Shown piece after piece: positions 42,648 through 51,117 of a stretch of DNA of 64,000 bases. Source of the DNA: Flavobacterium psychroterrae (lineage in GTDB: Bacteria > Bacteroidota > Bacteroidia > Flavobacteriales > Flavobacteriaceae); assembly GCF_018380615.1 (NCBI RefSeq), contig NZ_JAGYVZ010000001.1, positions 279,723 to 343,722 on the forward strand, in the 5' to 3' direction. A program made the position numbers and the translations under genes. The notes beneath the pieces are model-generated. The model searched no databases, was not told the origin of the DNA, and was given only the letters and a program-made list of their open reading frames with translations. The stretch's first letter is position 1. Each line of letters opens with the position of its first letter.

Positions 42648-43049
42648 TTATTTTTTAGTCGGATTTTTAACTGTATCAATATTTACAGGATGTGCCGTGG
42701 GATCTGATACAATTTTTGTTGTATTGGGTTGCTGTTTTTTTCCGGTTTCCATTTTAGTCTGAGATTTATGGTTAGCATGAACCGTACTTTTAACTGTATC
42801 TAAATGTACTGGATTTGCCGTTGGATCTGATACAATTTTTGTTGTATTAGATTGTTGTTTTTTTCCTGATCCTACTTTTTGAGCCGTACTTTTTTTAGTA
42901 GCTCCGGGATTTTTAACGGTATCGATACGCACAGGATTTGCTGTAGGATCTGATACAATCTTGGTTGTATTTGTTTTCTGTGGTTTTTGCTGTGCAATTG
43001 CAGTTCCAAAAAACAGCAATAATGCGCAGCTTAAAAATAAATTTTTCAT
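42648..43049 (-). CDS. Exported protein made of three ~38-residue repeats
   Basis: 133 residues. A signal peptide (MKNLFLSCALLLFFGTAIAQ) is followed by three repeats of the form Q-x-NTTKIVSDPTA(N/H)PV-x-(I/L)DTVK (near residues 26, 66 and 108), joined by Lys/Thr/Gln-rich linkers. There is no Cys in the mature part and no enzymatic motif. The repeat unit SDPTANPV with Pro and the basic linkers suggests an extended, possibly surface or periplasmic, structural or binding protein. No family recognised. The DNA is also repetitive, so copy number could vary between strains. Confidence 0.75.
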   Translation of the reverse strand: MKNLFLSCALLLFFGTAIAQQKPQKTNTTKIVSDPTANPVRIDTVKNPGATKKSTAQKVGSGKKQQSNTTKIVSDPTANPVHLDTVKSTVHANHKSQTKMETGKKQQPNTTKIVSDPTAHPVNIDTVKNPTKK

Positions 43050-43159
43050 AATGTTGATTTTAAATTAATATGGAGTTATTCATTAAACCAATTTCAATTT
43101 AAAGCCGACAATGAAAGTTACCTAAATCAAAATTAATTTATAAGTGCGCACTAACTGGA

Positions 43160-43534
43160 TTATTTAACATGTATGTTTCCTTCGACCCAATTTAAGGCTT
43201 TATTAAAATCTAGTTTTTTGAATCCTTTAAATTCTCCGGGAACTACATAACTGAATCCGTTTGTGAAAGTGATTATTTCTTCAGAATCTGTAACTATGGC
43301 TGCTCTGTTCCATTTACCCAAATGTTTTAATCCTAATAAGGCATCCTGAAGCCAGGCTCCGGCAGTAAAATTTTTAATATCAGTATCTAAAACCAGTAAA
43401 AAGTTGATTTCGTTTGTTCGTTTTATTAAACCTTCTACAGCGGGAATAACCGCGGTTAAAAAATCGTCTTTGGTTACTTCGGCTAAAGCTCTAAAAGCTA
43501 CAATATTGTCTGTTGTATCGATTTGATGTATCAT
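43160..43534 (-). CDS. SpoIIAA-like / STAS-SEC14 family protein
   Basis: 124 residues, soluble. The pattern of alternating strands and helices with VVAFRALAEVTKDDF-like start (NIVAFRALAEVTKDDF), FLLVLDTDIKNFTAGAWLQD, RAAIVTDSEEI and a C-terminal DFNKALNWVEG matches the SpoIIAA-like (STAS/SEC14, DUF3478) family. These small alpha/beta proteins have no defined activity known to me. Single gene. Confidence 0.75.
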   Translation of the reverse strand: MIHQIDTTDNIVAFRALAEVTKDDFLTAVIPAVEGLIKRTNEINFLLVLDTDIKNFTAGAWLQDALLGLKHLGKWNRAAIVTDSEEIITFTNGFSYVVPGEFKGFKKLDFNKALNWVEGNIHVK

Positions 43535-43736
43535 TTTGTATATTTTTTGAATGTTGCTAATTAATTTTATTCTGGAATTTCATCTGAAGTCATGAAATTG
43601 TATTCCAAATTTAATTAAGAATCAATATGTTACGTTATATCTTCTGATACGTATTTTATAAAATAACTATGTTTTTTTTATGAGGTGCTAAGGTTCTGAG
43701 GGACTTAGGGACTGAGGTTTTTTATTGGAGATTGCA

Positions 43737-43775
43737 AAAAAAAAAAGCCTGAATCTTTCGAAACAGGCTTTTGTA
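43737..43775 (-). terminator. Rho-independent terminator of the SusC/SusD operon
   Basis: AAAAGCCTG and CAGGCTTTT form a stem around a 12-base loop; the minus strand continues into a long T run. It lies 26 bp beyond the SusD stop. The remainder of 43535-43736 shows nothing I recognise. Confidence 0.85.
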
Positions 43776-43800
43776 AAAAAAAATAAACTAACACAAAAAC

Positions 43801-45570
43801 TTAATTATATCCTTGATTTTGTTGAAATTCCTTAGTCACATCTATTACAGACTGCGGAATTGGAAATACTCTTCTAAAAGGTTGTGAAACCGGTTTTGCA
43901 GTTCCCGGTAAATCAAATTTGCCAAAACGGATCATTTGCGGTCTTCTGTACAATTCCCAGTATAATTCAAAACCTATTTCGTTATACAATTGAGTTGCAT
44001 CTAATGATGTTAACGCTTTTCCGGGAGCACTTGAATACAATGATTCTCTTTTTCTGCTTGTACGCAATTTGTTAAGATCGTCCATTGCTAATGCCGAATT
44101 TCCTTTTCTGTAATATGCCTCAGCTCTCATTGTGTAAATTCCCCCTAAACGGAATAACGGAATATCAACATTACTGTTACCGTTTCCTCCCTCGGGATCA
44201 AATTCGTATTTAAAAACACGAGCTCCCTGATTGATTTCGTTTTGGGCAAAAACCGCCTGAGCAGAATTTTTGAAGGTTAATGATGGCGTAAAATCCATTC
44301 TTGTAGTCGTACTTTTTTCCATATATAATGGAGAAACTTTGATTCGGTTTCCAACCATTTCAAGAGATCCTGAAGCTAATAATATTGGTCCGAATTGTGG
44401 TCCGGCTACGATTCCTCTTGTAAAGTGAAACCACGGTAAATTGGTGCTTTTAGGAACAATATCAGTTGCAGGAACACTTGGCGTAGTTCCATCGTTTGTA
44501 AACCAAGTTCCGTCTCCATATTGATACGCCTGATTGAATCTTGGGTCATCGTGATTTCCGTTCCATGTTGCATAGAATTCCGGAGTTGTACACGCTGCGT
44601 TTGTTCCTCTGTTTGCTGCAGACGTTCTCTGGTTACGCTCCATACATACATAAGCAAAACTGTTTGAACCGTTACGGATATAATCGATTTTTTGAGTAAT
44701 GGCAAAAATAAGTTCTTTTCCGTTTTCGTTGTCTCTTGCAAAGTTTTTGAAATAATCACTTTCTAAAGAAAATTTTCCTGAGTTGATTAACAATGACGTA
44801 TAATAAATTACACGATCCATATCAGTTCCTGTTCCGCTTACGGCAGCTTCACTATAATTAAAGTTTGAACTTGCGTTGAAACGATCTTTAAACACCGCAC
44901 GATTCAAATACATTGTGCTTAAAAAAGCATAAGCTGCTTGTTTTGTAAAACGTCCATGGTGGGTTTGTTGTTCTCCAAACTCGGCTAAATCCGGTAATAA
45001 AGCTTCAACATCAGTAATTAATTTATCGATTTGAGTATCGGCTTTTAAAATTTGTAAAGGCGCAGCAGGATTCATCGGGTCTCTAAAAGGAGCTTGTCCG
45101 TATAAATCCAAAGTCGTGTACGTATAATATGCCAGTAATACTTTGGCTTCGGCCAAAAATAATTTCTTTTGCGGAATCGTACTTTCCTCAATCGACTGAA
45201 TCGCTGTTAGTGAACGCGTGATTCCGTTCGTTAATTTGTTCCAGTTATCGCCTACAATTGCGTTATCAGATTTCCATGTGAATTCATGCATGTCTCTCCA
45301 TTTTCCGCCATCTCCCCAGTCACTTCCGCGAGTAGGTAAAATTGCCTCATCTGTAGTGTATTCCTGTAAAGAAAAAACTCCTCCGTGATCTACAAATGTT
45401 CCGTCTCCTAACCTGTCATACGCTGCGGCAAGAGCTCCCGCAGGATTAGATGCATTGTCTCCCAAAACTTCATCCAGAACAACTTCGTTAAGGTTTGTAC
45501 AGCTGGCAAACAGCCAGATTAAAGAGAATACAGTGAATGTTTTTATAGTAAAAATTGCTTTTGTCTTCAT
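43801..45570 (-). CDS. SusD/RagB-family outer-membrane nutrient-binding lipoprotein
   Basis: 589 residues. The lipobox FASC with Cys24 anchors it to the outer membrane. The TPR-like helical frame of SusD is visible (AAYDRLGDGTFVD, LLAYYTYTTLDLYGQAPFRD, GKELIFAITQK), and the C-terminal GFELYWELYRRPQMIRFGKFD is the family signature. It lies 5 bp downstream of the SusC gene, and the two form the usual capture-and-import pair. No glycoside hydrolase is adjacent in the same operon, so the substrate is open; it could be a glycan or a peptide. Confidence 0.95.
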   Translation of the reverse strand: MKTKAIFTIKTFTVFSLIWLFASCTNLNEVVLDEVLGDNASNPAGALAAAYDRLGDGTFVDHGGVFSLQEYTTDEAILPTRGSDWGDGGKWRDMHEFTWKSDNAIVGDNWNKLTNGITRSLTAIQSIEESTIPQKKLFLAEAKVLLAYYTYTTLDLYGQAPFRDPMNPAAPLQILKADTQIDKLITDVEALLPDLAEFGEQQTHHGRFTKQAAYAFLSTMYLNRAVFKDRFNASSNFNYSEAAVSGTGTDMDRVIYYTSLLINSGKFSLESDYFKNFARDNENGKELIFAITQKIDYIRNGSNSFAYVCMERNQRTSAANRGTNAACTTPEFYATWNGNHDDPRFNQAYQYGDGTWFTNDGTTPSVPATDIVPKSTNLPWFHFTRGIVAGPQFGPILLASGSLEMVGNRIKVSPLYMEKSTTTRMDFTPSLTFKNSAQAVFAQNEINQGARVFKYEFDPEGGNGNSNVDIPLFRLGGIYTMRAEAYYRKGNSALAMDDLNKLRTSRKRESLYSSAPGKALTSLDATQLYNEIGFELYWELYRRPQMIRFGKFDLPGTAKPVSQPFRRVFPIPQSVIDVTKEFQQNQGYN

Positions 45571-45575
45571 AATAA

Positions 45576-48500
45576 TTATAATTTTAAAGTTGCTCCAAAA
45601 CTAAAAGTCCTGGAAGTTGGGTAACTTGCATAATCAATACCTATAGATTGATTTCCTCCGTTTGATTTTGGACTGTTGATTAAAGGATCATAACCCGTAT
45701 AATTGGTAATTGTAATTAAGTTTTGACCTGTAACATAAAGCGTCAATCCGTTTAACCAGTTCACACCTTTAAGATCAAAATTGTAACCAATGCGAGCTGT
45801 ATTTAATCTGATAAAGTCTGATTTCTCTAAAAATAAAGTCGATAAAATTGGTGAGTTGGTGGCATTTGCGCCTGACTCATAATATCCTGTAGCAACGTTT
45901 CTGTCAGATGCTAAGTTGTTTATGTTTAAAGCATTCAAACCTGTGTTGTTCAACAAATAACCTCCCGTTTGCCCAATGATAGAAAATGAAAATGTGAAGT
46001 TTTTGTATCTCATATCACTATTGAATCCATAATAGAAAGTTGGCAATGCACCTTCGATAATGATTCTGTCGCTATTGTCGATTTTTCCGTCACCGTTTTG
46101 ATCTTTAAAAACGTTAGCTCCGTTGGCATCAAAACCAGTGTGCTCTAGTAAATAGAATGAACCCGCAGCATATCCGCTTTTGTAAATATTAGCATTTACT
46201 CCTGATTGTCCCGGACCTGAAATAGTTCCCGTTAAGATTTCTGAAACCGGCAAATCCTCGATTTTATTTTTTAAAGTCGCTCCGTTCATGTCGATATTCC
46301 ACGTAAAGTTTTTAGTATCAACAATTTTTGAACCTACCATAAACTCAAAACCTTTATTGATAATTTCACCGTCGATATTGGTCCAGATTGTATTTGTTGG
46401 ACTCAAAGCCTGTGATGGAACATTCAAAATTGCATCTGTAGTCGTTTTATTGAAATAATCTAACGTTCCGTATAATTTGTCACTCCAAAAACTGAAATCT
46501 AAACCAGCATTGTATTGTGTAACCACTTCCCATTTTAAATCCGGATTTGGCGTTCTGTTTACAGCGATTCCGTTTACAAGATTCAAATCATTGTATAAAT
46601 AATATCCATCAGCACCAGAAAGTGAATAACTTGCTTGTGTAATTTTATTTTCAACTTCCTGATTTCCTGTTTGTCCCCAGCTCAATCTTAATTTTAAATT
46701 GCTTATTGCCGATACATTTTCAAGGAAACTTTCTTTAGAAATATTCCATCCTAATGCAGCCGAAGGAAAGTAACCGTATTTATTATTATCTCCAAAACGA
46801 GTCGAACCGTCAGCTCTCATCGAAGCCGTTAAAAGATATTTATTGTTGAAAGTATAATTTACTCTTCCAAAATAAGACTGCAACTCATTTTCCTGAGCAT
46901 AACCCGTAGTTCCGGATTGTGTTCCTGCAAAACCTGGATTGATTGAAGGTTTTACACCAACGCCCTGATTTGAAATTCCGTCGATACTGAAACTTGTTCC
47001 TGATCTTTCGAATTTTTGATACGAGAAACCACCTAAAACCTCTAATTTATGTTTATCCAATAATAAATTATAAGTCAAATAATGTTCTACCAAAGAGTTT
47101 TTTGAGTCTAAATTGTTTTGAACATATTTCCCTTTTGGATTTAAATCTGTAACGTTCGGGTAAATCGTCGTATTTCTTTCAGCCGTAGAACGATCAACAC
47201 CTATATTTAGTTTATATTCTAATCCGTTAAAAATTCTTAAAGACGCTTCAAGATTTCCTAAAACTCTCAAAGTACGCGTTCGATCCTCATAAATACTCAA
47301 TAAATAAGCAGGATTGTAATGCGCATTCATGTTGAAATTCGTGTAATTTCCGTTAGCATCAAAAACCGATCTTGTTGGGTTTGCCATTAAAGTATGCACA
47401 ATCAACTGACCGTTTGAACCTCCGTCATCACTTGTAGGAACTCCGTCATCTTTCGTTTCACTTGCCGTAAGATTCAATTTTACCTTTAAACGTTTGTTGT
47501 CTAAAAATGATTCGGCAGCGTTAATTCTACCTGACATACGTTTGAAATTACTGTTTCTAATAATACCTTCCTGATCCATTTGCGCCACAGAAGCATAATA
47601 ATTTCCAGATTCTGTTTGTTTAGAAAAAGACAATGAATTGTTTTTTGTAACCGCCGTTCTGTAAATTACATCTTGCCAATCTGTGTTTGCACCGTGATCA
47701 AAAGCAGGTTCTTTAATTGCACTTCTATATTGCGATGCACTTAACACATCCAGTTTATTCGCCACAGTCGAAAGTCCCGTATAAGTATCAAAAGTTAAAG
47801 TTCCCTCGCCTTTTGATCCTTTTTTGGTTGTAACCAAAACAACACCGTTAGATCCTCTTGCACCGTAAATTGCTGCTGCAGAGGCATCTTTTAAAACAGT
47901 AATCGATTCGATATCACTGCTGTTCAAAAAGTTCAATGGATTTTTTGCTGCCGAAGCTCCAAAACCAACATTAGTTCCTGAAGGGCTCACATCGTCATTT
48001 GCTAACGGAACTCCATCAACAACAAACAAAGGCGTACTACCGCTTCTGATCGATCCAACTCCACGAATAGTAACGTTTACACCAGCCCCCGGTTCTCCAC
48101 TTGTGCTTACAACACGAACTCCCGCCACTTTTCCCTGCAATAAATTGTCTGGTGAAATTGTAATTCCTTGTTTAAAATTTGCCGCTTCAAGCTGTGTAAC
48201 TGCTCCGGTAACATCTTTTTTAGCTTGTTTACCGTAACCTACAACCAAAACTTCATTTAGTTCAGCAGTATCAGGCTCTAACTGAATGGTCATAAAACCA
48301 TTTTGTGCCGAAACGGTTTTGGTTTTATAACCCACATACGAAACTTCAATAGTTTTTCCTTCGCCAACAGTAATTTCAAAAACTCCGTCAAAATCAGAAA
48401 CTGTTGTGTTTGAAGAACTTGTTTCCTTAACGCTCGCACCAGGAATTGGCACTTTGTTTTCGTCAACAATTTTTCCTTTTACCTTAACTCTGTCAATTAC

Positions 48501-48878
48501 ATTATTAGTAACTGTTTTAGGCGCAATTGTTTTTTGAATTAAAACTAATTTGCCGTTTATATTGTAATTGAAATTAGCTTTTTTAGATAAATCACTTAAA
48601 ATTAAAGCGATAGATTCATTGGTGTAATTAACTGTATAAGTAGTATTGTCAGCGATAATAGCTTGTCCGTAACTAAATTTATAGTCCGTTTGCGCACTTA
48701 ATTTTGAAAAGATAGAAACAAGGGTAGCTTTTTCTATTTTATTTTTTAATTTTGATTCTTTCGATTCTTTCGATTCTTTTGGGAAATTAGTTTTACTGTA
48801 ACCACTTTGCACGGCCAGTAACGCTAGTACTAAAAAGGCAATTCTCTTTAGATTTAAATAGATAAGTTTAAAATACAT
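45576..48878 (-). CDS. SusC/RagA TonB-dependent receptor with N-terminal STN signalling domain
   Basis: 1100 residues. The signal peptide (to ~29) is followed by a short tandem KES-KES-KES run encoded by three 9-bp repeats, then an STN domain at about 48-118 (LVSIFSKLSAQTDYKFSYG, NINGKLVLIQ). Next come a carboxypeptidase-regulatory-like beta domain (about 132-205, VSYVGYKTKTV), a plug (LNEVLVVGYGKQAKKDVTGA, DVSSLRI-type carboxylate region) and a 22-strand barrel ending TRTFSFGATLKL. The STN domain implies signalling to the FecR protein and sigma factor encoded upstream. It imports a ligand with SusD using TonB energy. Confidence 0.96.
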   Translation of the reverse strand: MYFKLIYLNLKRIAFLVLALLAVQSGYSKTNFPKESKESKESKLKNKIEKATLVSIFSKLSAQTDYKFSYGQAIIADNTTYTVNYTNESIALILSDLSKKANFNYNINGKLVLIQKTIAPKTVTNNVIDRVKVKGKIVDENKVPIPGASVKETSSSNTTVSDFDGVFEITVGEGKTIEVSYVGYKTKTVSAQNGFMTIQLEPDTAELNEVLVVGYGKQAKKDVTGAVTQLEAANFKQGITISPDNLLQGKVAGVRVVSTSGEPGAGVNVTIRGVGSIRSGSTPLFVVDGVPLANDDVSPSGTNVGFGASAAKNPLNFLNSSDIESITVLKDASAAAIYGARGSNGVVLVTTKKGSKGEGTLTFDTYTGLSTVANKLDVLSASQYRSAIKEPAFDHGANTDWQDVIYRTAVTKNNSLSFSKQTESGNYYASVAQMDQEGIIRNSNFKRMSGRINAAESFLDNKRLKVKLNLTASETKDDGVPTSDDGGSNGQLIVHTLMANPTRSVFDANGNYTNFNMNAHYNPAYLLSIYEDRTRTLRVLGNLEASLRIFNGLEYKLNIGVDRSTAERNTTIYPNVTDLNPKGKYVQNNLDSKNSLVEHYLTYNLLLDKHKLEVLGGFSYQKFERSGTSFSIDGISNQGVGVKPSINPGFAGTQSGTTGYAQENELQSYFGRVNYTFNNKYLLTASMRADGSTRFGDNNKYGYFPSAALGWNISKESFLENVSAISNLKLRLSWGQTGNQEVENKITQASYSLSGADGYYLYNDLNLVNGIAVNRTPNPDLKWEVVTQYNAGLDFSFWSDKLYGTLDYFNKTTTDAILNVPSQALSPTNTIWTNIDGEIINKGFEFMVGSKIVDTKNFTWNIDMNGATLKNKIEDLPVSEILTGTISGPGQSGVNANIYKSGYAAGSFYLLEHTGFDANGANVFKDQNGDGKIDNSDRIIIEGALPTFYYGFNSDMRYKNFTFSFSIIGQTGGYLLNNTGLNALNINNLASDRNVATGYYESGANATNSPILSTLFLEKSDFIRLNTARIGYNFDLKGVNWLNGLTLYVTGQNLITITNYTGYDPLINSPKSNGGNQSIGIDYASYPTSRTFSFGATLKL

Positions 48879-48920
48879 GATTTAAGTTATTGGTTTTTTT
48901 ACGATACTTAATTATAAATT

Positions 48921-48951
48921 GCAGTTGTTCTCAGCAACTGCTTTTTTTTTT
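48921..48951 (+). terminator. Hairpin with a T run pointing away from the operon
   Basis: GCAGTTG and CAACTGC enclose a seven-base loop. The T run (about 10) follows on the plus strand, so as a terminator it would stop antisense transcripts from the SusC region. On the minus (gene) strand it is a hairpin in the FecR-SusC spacer preceded by A residues. Confidence 0.4.
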
Positions 48952-48955
48952 GTTT

Positions 48956-49879
48956 TTAATCTACTTTTACTATTTCGCCATAAACTTTAAATTTTAGGTT
49001 TGTGATGTAATTAATTTGTTCTAAAACATTCTCTAATGATGCGTCCTTCTTGATGAATACCGTTAACGGCGTTGCTAATACGAGCTTGTTTTCATACTGA
49101 AATGAAACTCCGTATTTATATTGTAAAATTGTAATTACTTGTTTAAGTGTAGTTTGATTCAGCGTGATATCAGTATTATACCAGTTGACCAAAAATGATT
49201 TATCTGCAATTTGTTTGGTCAATTTTTGAAAAGCAAACAAAGCTTCTTCATTAGGAACCAAATCAACGCTTTGCCCTTTTCCTGAAACATTTACTTTTCC
49301 GGTTACGACTATAACTTCGCATTTTGATTTTGATAGTTGAATGTGAAATGAAGTTCCCACAACTCTTGTTTTGATTTCGCCCGAAGTAATAATAAAAGGA
49401 TGCGTTTTGTCTTTGGCAATTTCAAAAAATGCATTTCCGTTTAATAATGAAACCTTTCTTTCATCTCCCTCAAATTTTTCAGGATATTGAAATAATGAAT
49501 TTGCTGCCAGATAAATTTTCGAGCCATCACTTAATTTGATAGATTTGGGGGCATCTGATGTTTTAAATGTTAATTGCTTTTCGACAGCAATTTTTGGTTT
49601 TAAGAAAAATCCTAAACCTGCAAGAAAAAGAATACTGGCAGCTGCCATATATTTTAAATAAGGATGAAAAGTTTTCTTCTTCCCTATTCTAAGTTGAATA
49701 TTTTCATATATATTTTGAGAAACTTCATTAGAATTTCCCATCGAAGATTCCTCCCACTTTGAGTTTTGATATTCGTTTAAAGCAAAATCATTCAGTAAAT
49801 TTTCTTCTGCTTCAGATGTTTTATTTCGACTGCTTTTATCGACAAGATATTCTAAACTATGCTTGATTCTTTTTATCAT
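48956..49879 (-). CDS. FecR-family anti-sigma factor
   Basis: 307 residues. A cytoplasmic N-terminal ~70 residues (anti-sigma region) is followed by one membrane helix at about 73-92 (YMAAASILFLAGLGFFLK) and a periplasmic FecR domain (SIKLSDGSKIYLAANSLFQY, VVGTSFHIQL, EVIVVTGKVNVS). A C-terminal STN-like region ends the protein (VITILQYKYGVSFQYENK). It receives a signal from the SusC STN domain and releases the sigma factor. It is separated from the sigma gene by 281 bp that contains a family A palindrome. Confidence 0.93.
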   Translation of the reverse strand: MIKRIKHSLEYLVDKSSRNKTSEAEENLLNDFALNEYQNSKWEESSMGNSNEVSQNIYENIQLRIGKKKTFHPYLKYMAAASILFLAGLGFFLKPKIAVEKQLTFKTSDAPKSIKLSDGSKIYLAANSLFQYPEKFEGDERKVSLLNGNAFFEIAKDKTHPFIITSGEIKTRVVGTSFHIQLSKSKCEVIVVTGKVNVSGKGQSVDLVPNEEALFAFQKLTKQIADKSFLVNWYNTDITLNQTTLKQVITILQYKYGVSFQYENKLVLATPLTVFIKKDASLENVLEQINYITNLKFKVYGEIVKVD

Positions 49880-49912
49880 AATACTTATTGTTACCTGCTG
49901 GCATTATTCTTT

Positions 49913-50057
49913 AAACACATAGAGACATAGTTGTTTGTACTTATTAAAGGCATTTCATTTGCATTAATAATCATAGCGCTTTACGTTTAGCTATGTGTAA
50001 AAACTAGTTTTTTTGAGATTCCCTTTTAAAAGGAAAAATCTATGTTTCTATGTGTTT
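49913..50057. repeat. Family A palindromic element, copy 2
   Basis: AAACACATAGAGACATAG and CTATGTTTCTATGTGTTT are inverted with one mismatch over 18 bp, and the core keeps AAAGGCATTTCATTTGCATT and TTTAGCTATGTG. It lies inside the sigma-FecR spacer. Confidence 0.88.
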
Positions 50058-50160
50058 ATAAACTCACCAATTGTGTTTAACAGGCTTGTTATCTATAAGT
50101 ACCAGAAATGTAAAATCGTACTATCCGTAAATATTATGAAACCATTAACAGAAAGTTATC

Positions 50161-50685
50161 TTAAAACTTTTGATTCAAAATAATGAATGGAGCAAGCCAG
50201 GCAAGGTCTTTCAAGCCTTCGCGCAATTGTTTTAATGCCGATGAAATTTGGTTTTTCACCGTTTGTTTCGAAATTCCCAATTCATCAGCAATTTGATCAA
50301 TCGACATATCCTGAAATTTATACATTAATAAAACCTCTTTTCGTTTCTCCGGAAGTTGATCTAATAAGGAATAAAGTAAATCCGTTAATTCCGGATCAAT
50401 CGTAGTGAAATTATCAATAATATAATCTTCAAATTTATCTTCCAGAATCGTCTTGTCAAACCTGTTGTTTTGATAATGTTTGAAAACCTGATTTTTTACT
50501 GCCCTGAACAAATAAGGTTCAATTGCATTGATATTCAAATCATCTTTTCGTTCCCATAAATCAATAAAAACATCCTGAACAATGTTCTGCGCCAAGTCTT
50601 TATCCTGAGTCATCGTATACGAAAACGCGTTGAGCTTTTTCCAGTAATGAGTATACGTTTTTTCAAAAATTTCAGGGTTTTTCAT
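50161..50685 (-). CDS. ECF-type RNA polymerase sigma factor
   Basis: 174 residues. Region 2 is MTQDKDLAQNIVQDVFIDLW and region 4 is MSIDQIADELGISKQTVKNQ followed by a Leu-rich helix, with an acidic linker between. It belongs to the Bacteroidetes ECF group paired with FecR proteins. It is transcribed ahead of FecR, SusC and SusD and should activate the SusC/SusD operon when the ligand binds the receptor. Confidence 0.94.
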   Translation of the reverse strand: MKNPEIFEKTYTHYWKKLNAFSYTMTQDKDLAQNIVQDVFIDLWERKDDLNINAIEPYLFRAVKNQVFKHYQNNRFDKTILEDKFEDYIIDNFTTIDPELTDLLYSLLDQLPEKRKEVLLMYKFQDMSIDQIADELGISKQTVKNQISSALKQLREGLKDLAWLAPFIILNQKF

Positions 50686-50921
50686 AACTTATTTTGGGAC
50701 TGTTTGGTGATGTAAAATAATAAAATGTTATACCAAAGTTTTTTGCCTGAACGTTATCTTTAAATTAAATAAAGAATTATTTTGATGTAGAAATACTACT
50801 ATTTTCGGGCAATGATGACAATCAGGTTGCGATTTCTTTTTTTTTAAATAACATAAAAACCAAACTCAGTTCCTAATTTAGTTCCCGCTGAAATACTGTT
50901 TAGATACAGTAATAAAAAGAT

Positions 50922-51020
50922 AACACGAATTACACTAATTGTCACTAATTCGCTCGTGAAATTAATTTCACAAACAAGATCAACGTATTAAAATTTGTGC
51001 AAATTCGTGCAATTCGTGTT
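50922..51020. repeat. Palindromic element, family C (long)
   Basis: Left end AACACGAATTACAC (50922-50935) and right end GTGCAATTCGTGTT (51007-51020) are inverted with one or two mismatches. Inner words TCACTAATTCGCTCGTG and AATTTGTGCAAATTCGTGC add further symmetry. It lies in the 432-bp gap 50686-51117 between divergent genes. The rest of that gap has only a short palindrome TACTGTTTAGATACAGTA at 50894. Confidence 0.7.
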
Positions 51021-51117
51021 CTAAATGATTTATAATATTTATGTTCACACGATAACTAAAACGGTAATTTTCTTATGCTGCGTCCTCAGTATTAATAAAA
51101 ATTACACTTTCAAAATC

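Noticed and set aside
42514..42762. Plus-strand open frame with a hydrophobic stretch.
   Set aside because: It starts in a family E element and runs antisense through the real repeat-protein gene.
51025..51117. Upstream ATG for the PI-PLC-like gene.
   Set aside because: It follows a palindromic element by 4 bp, and the added 31 residues precede a normal signal peptide starting at 51118.
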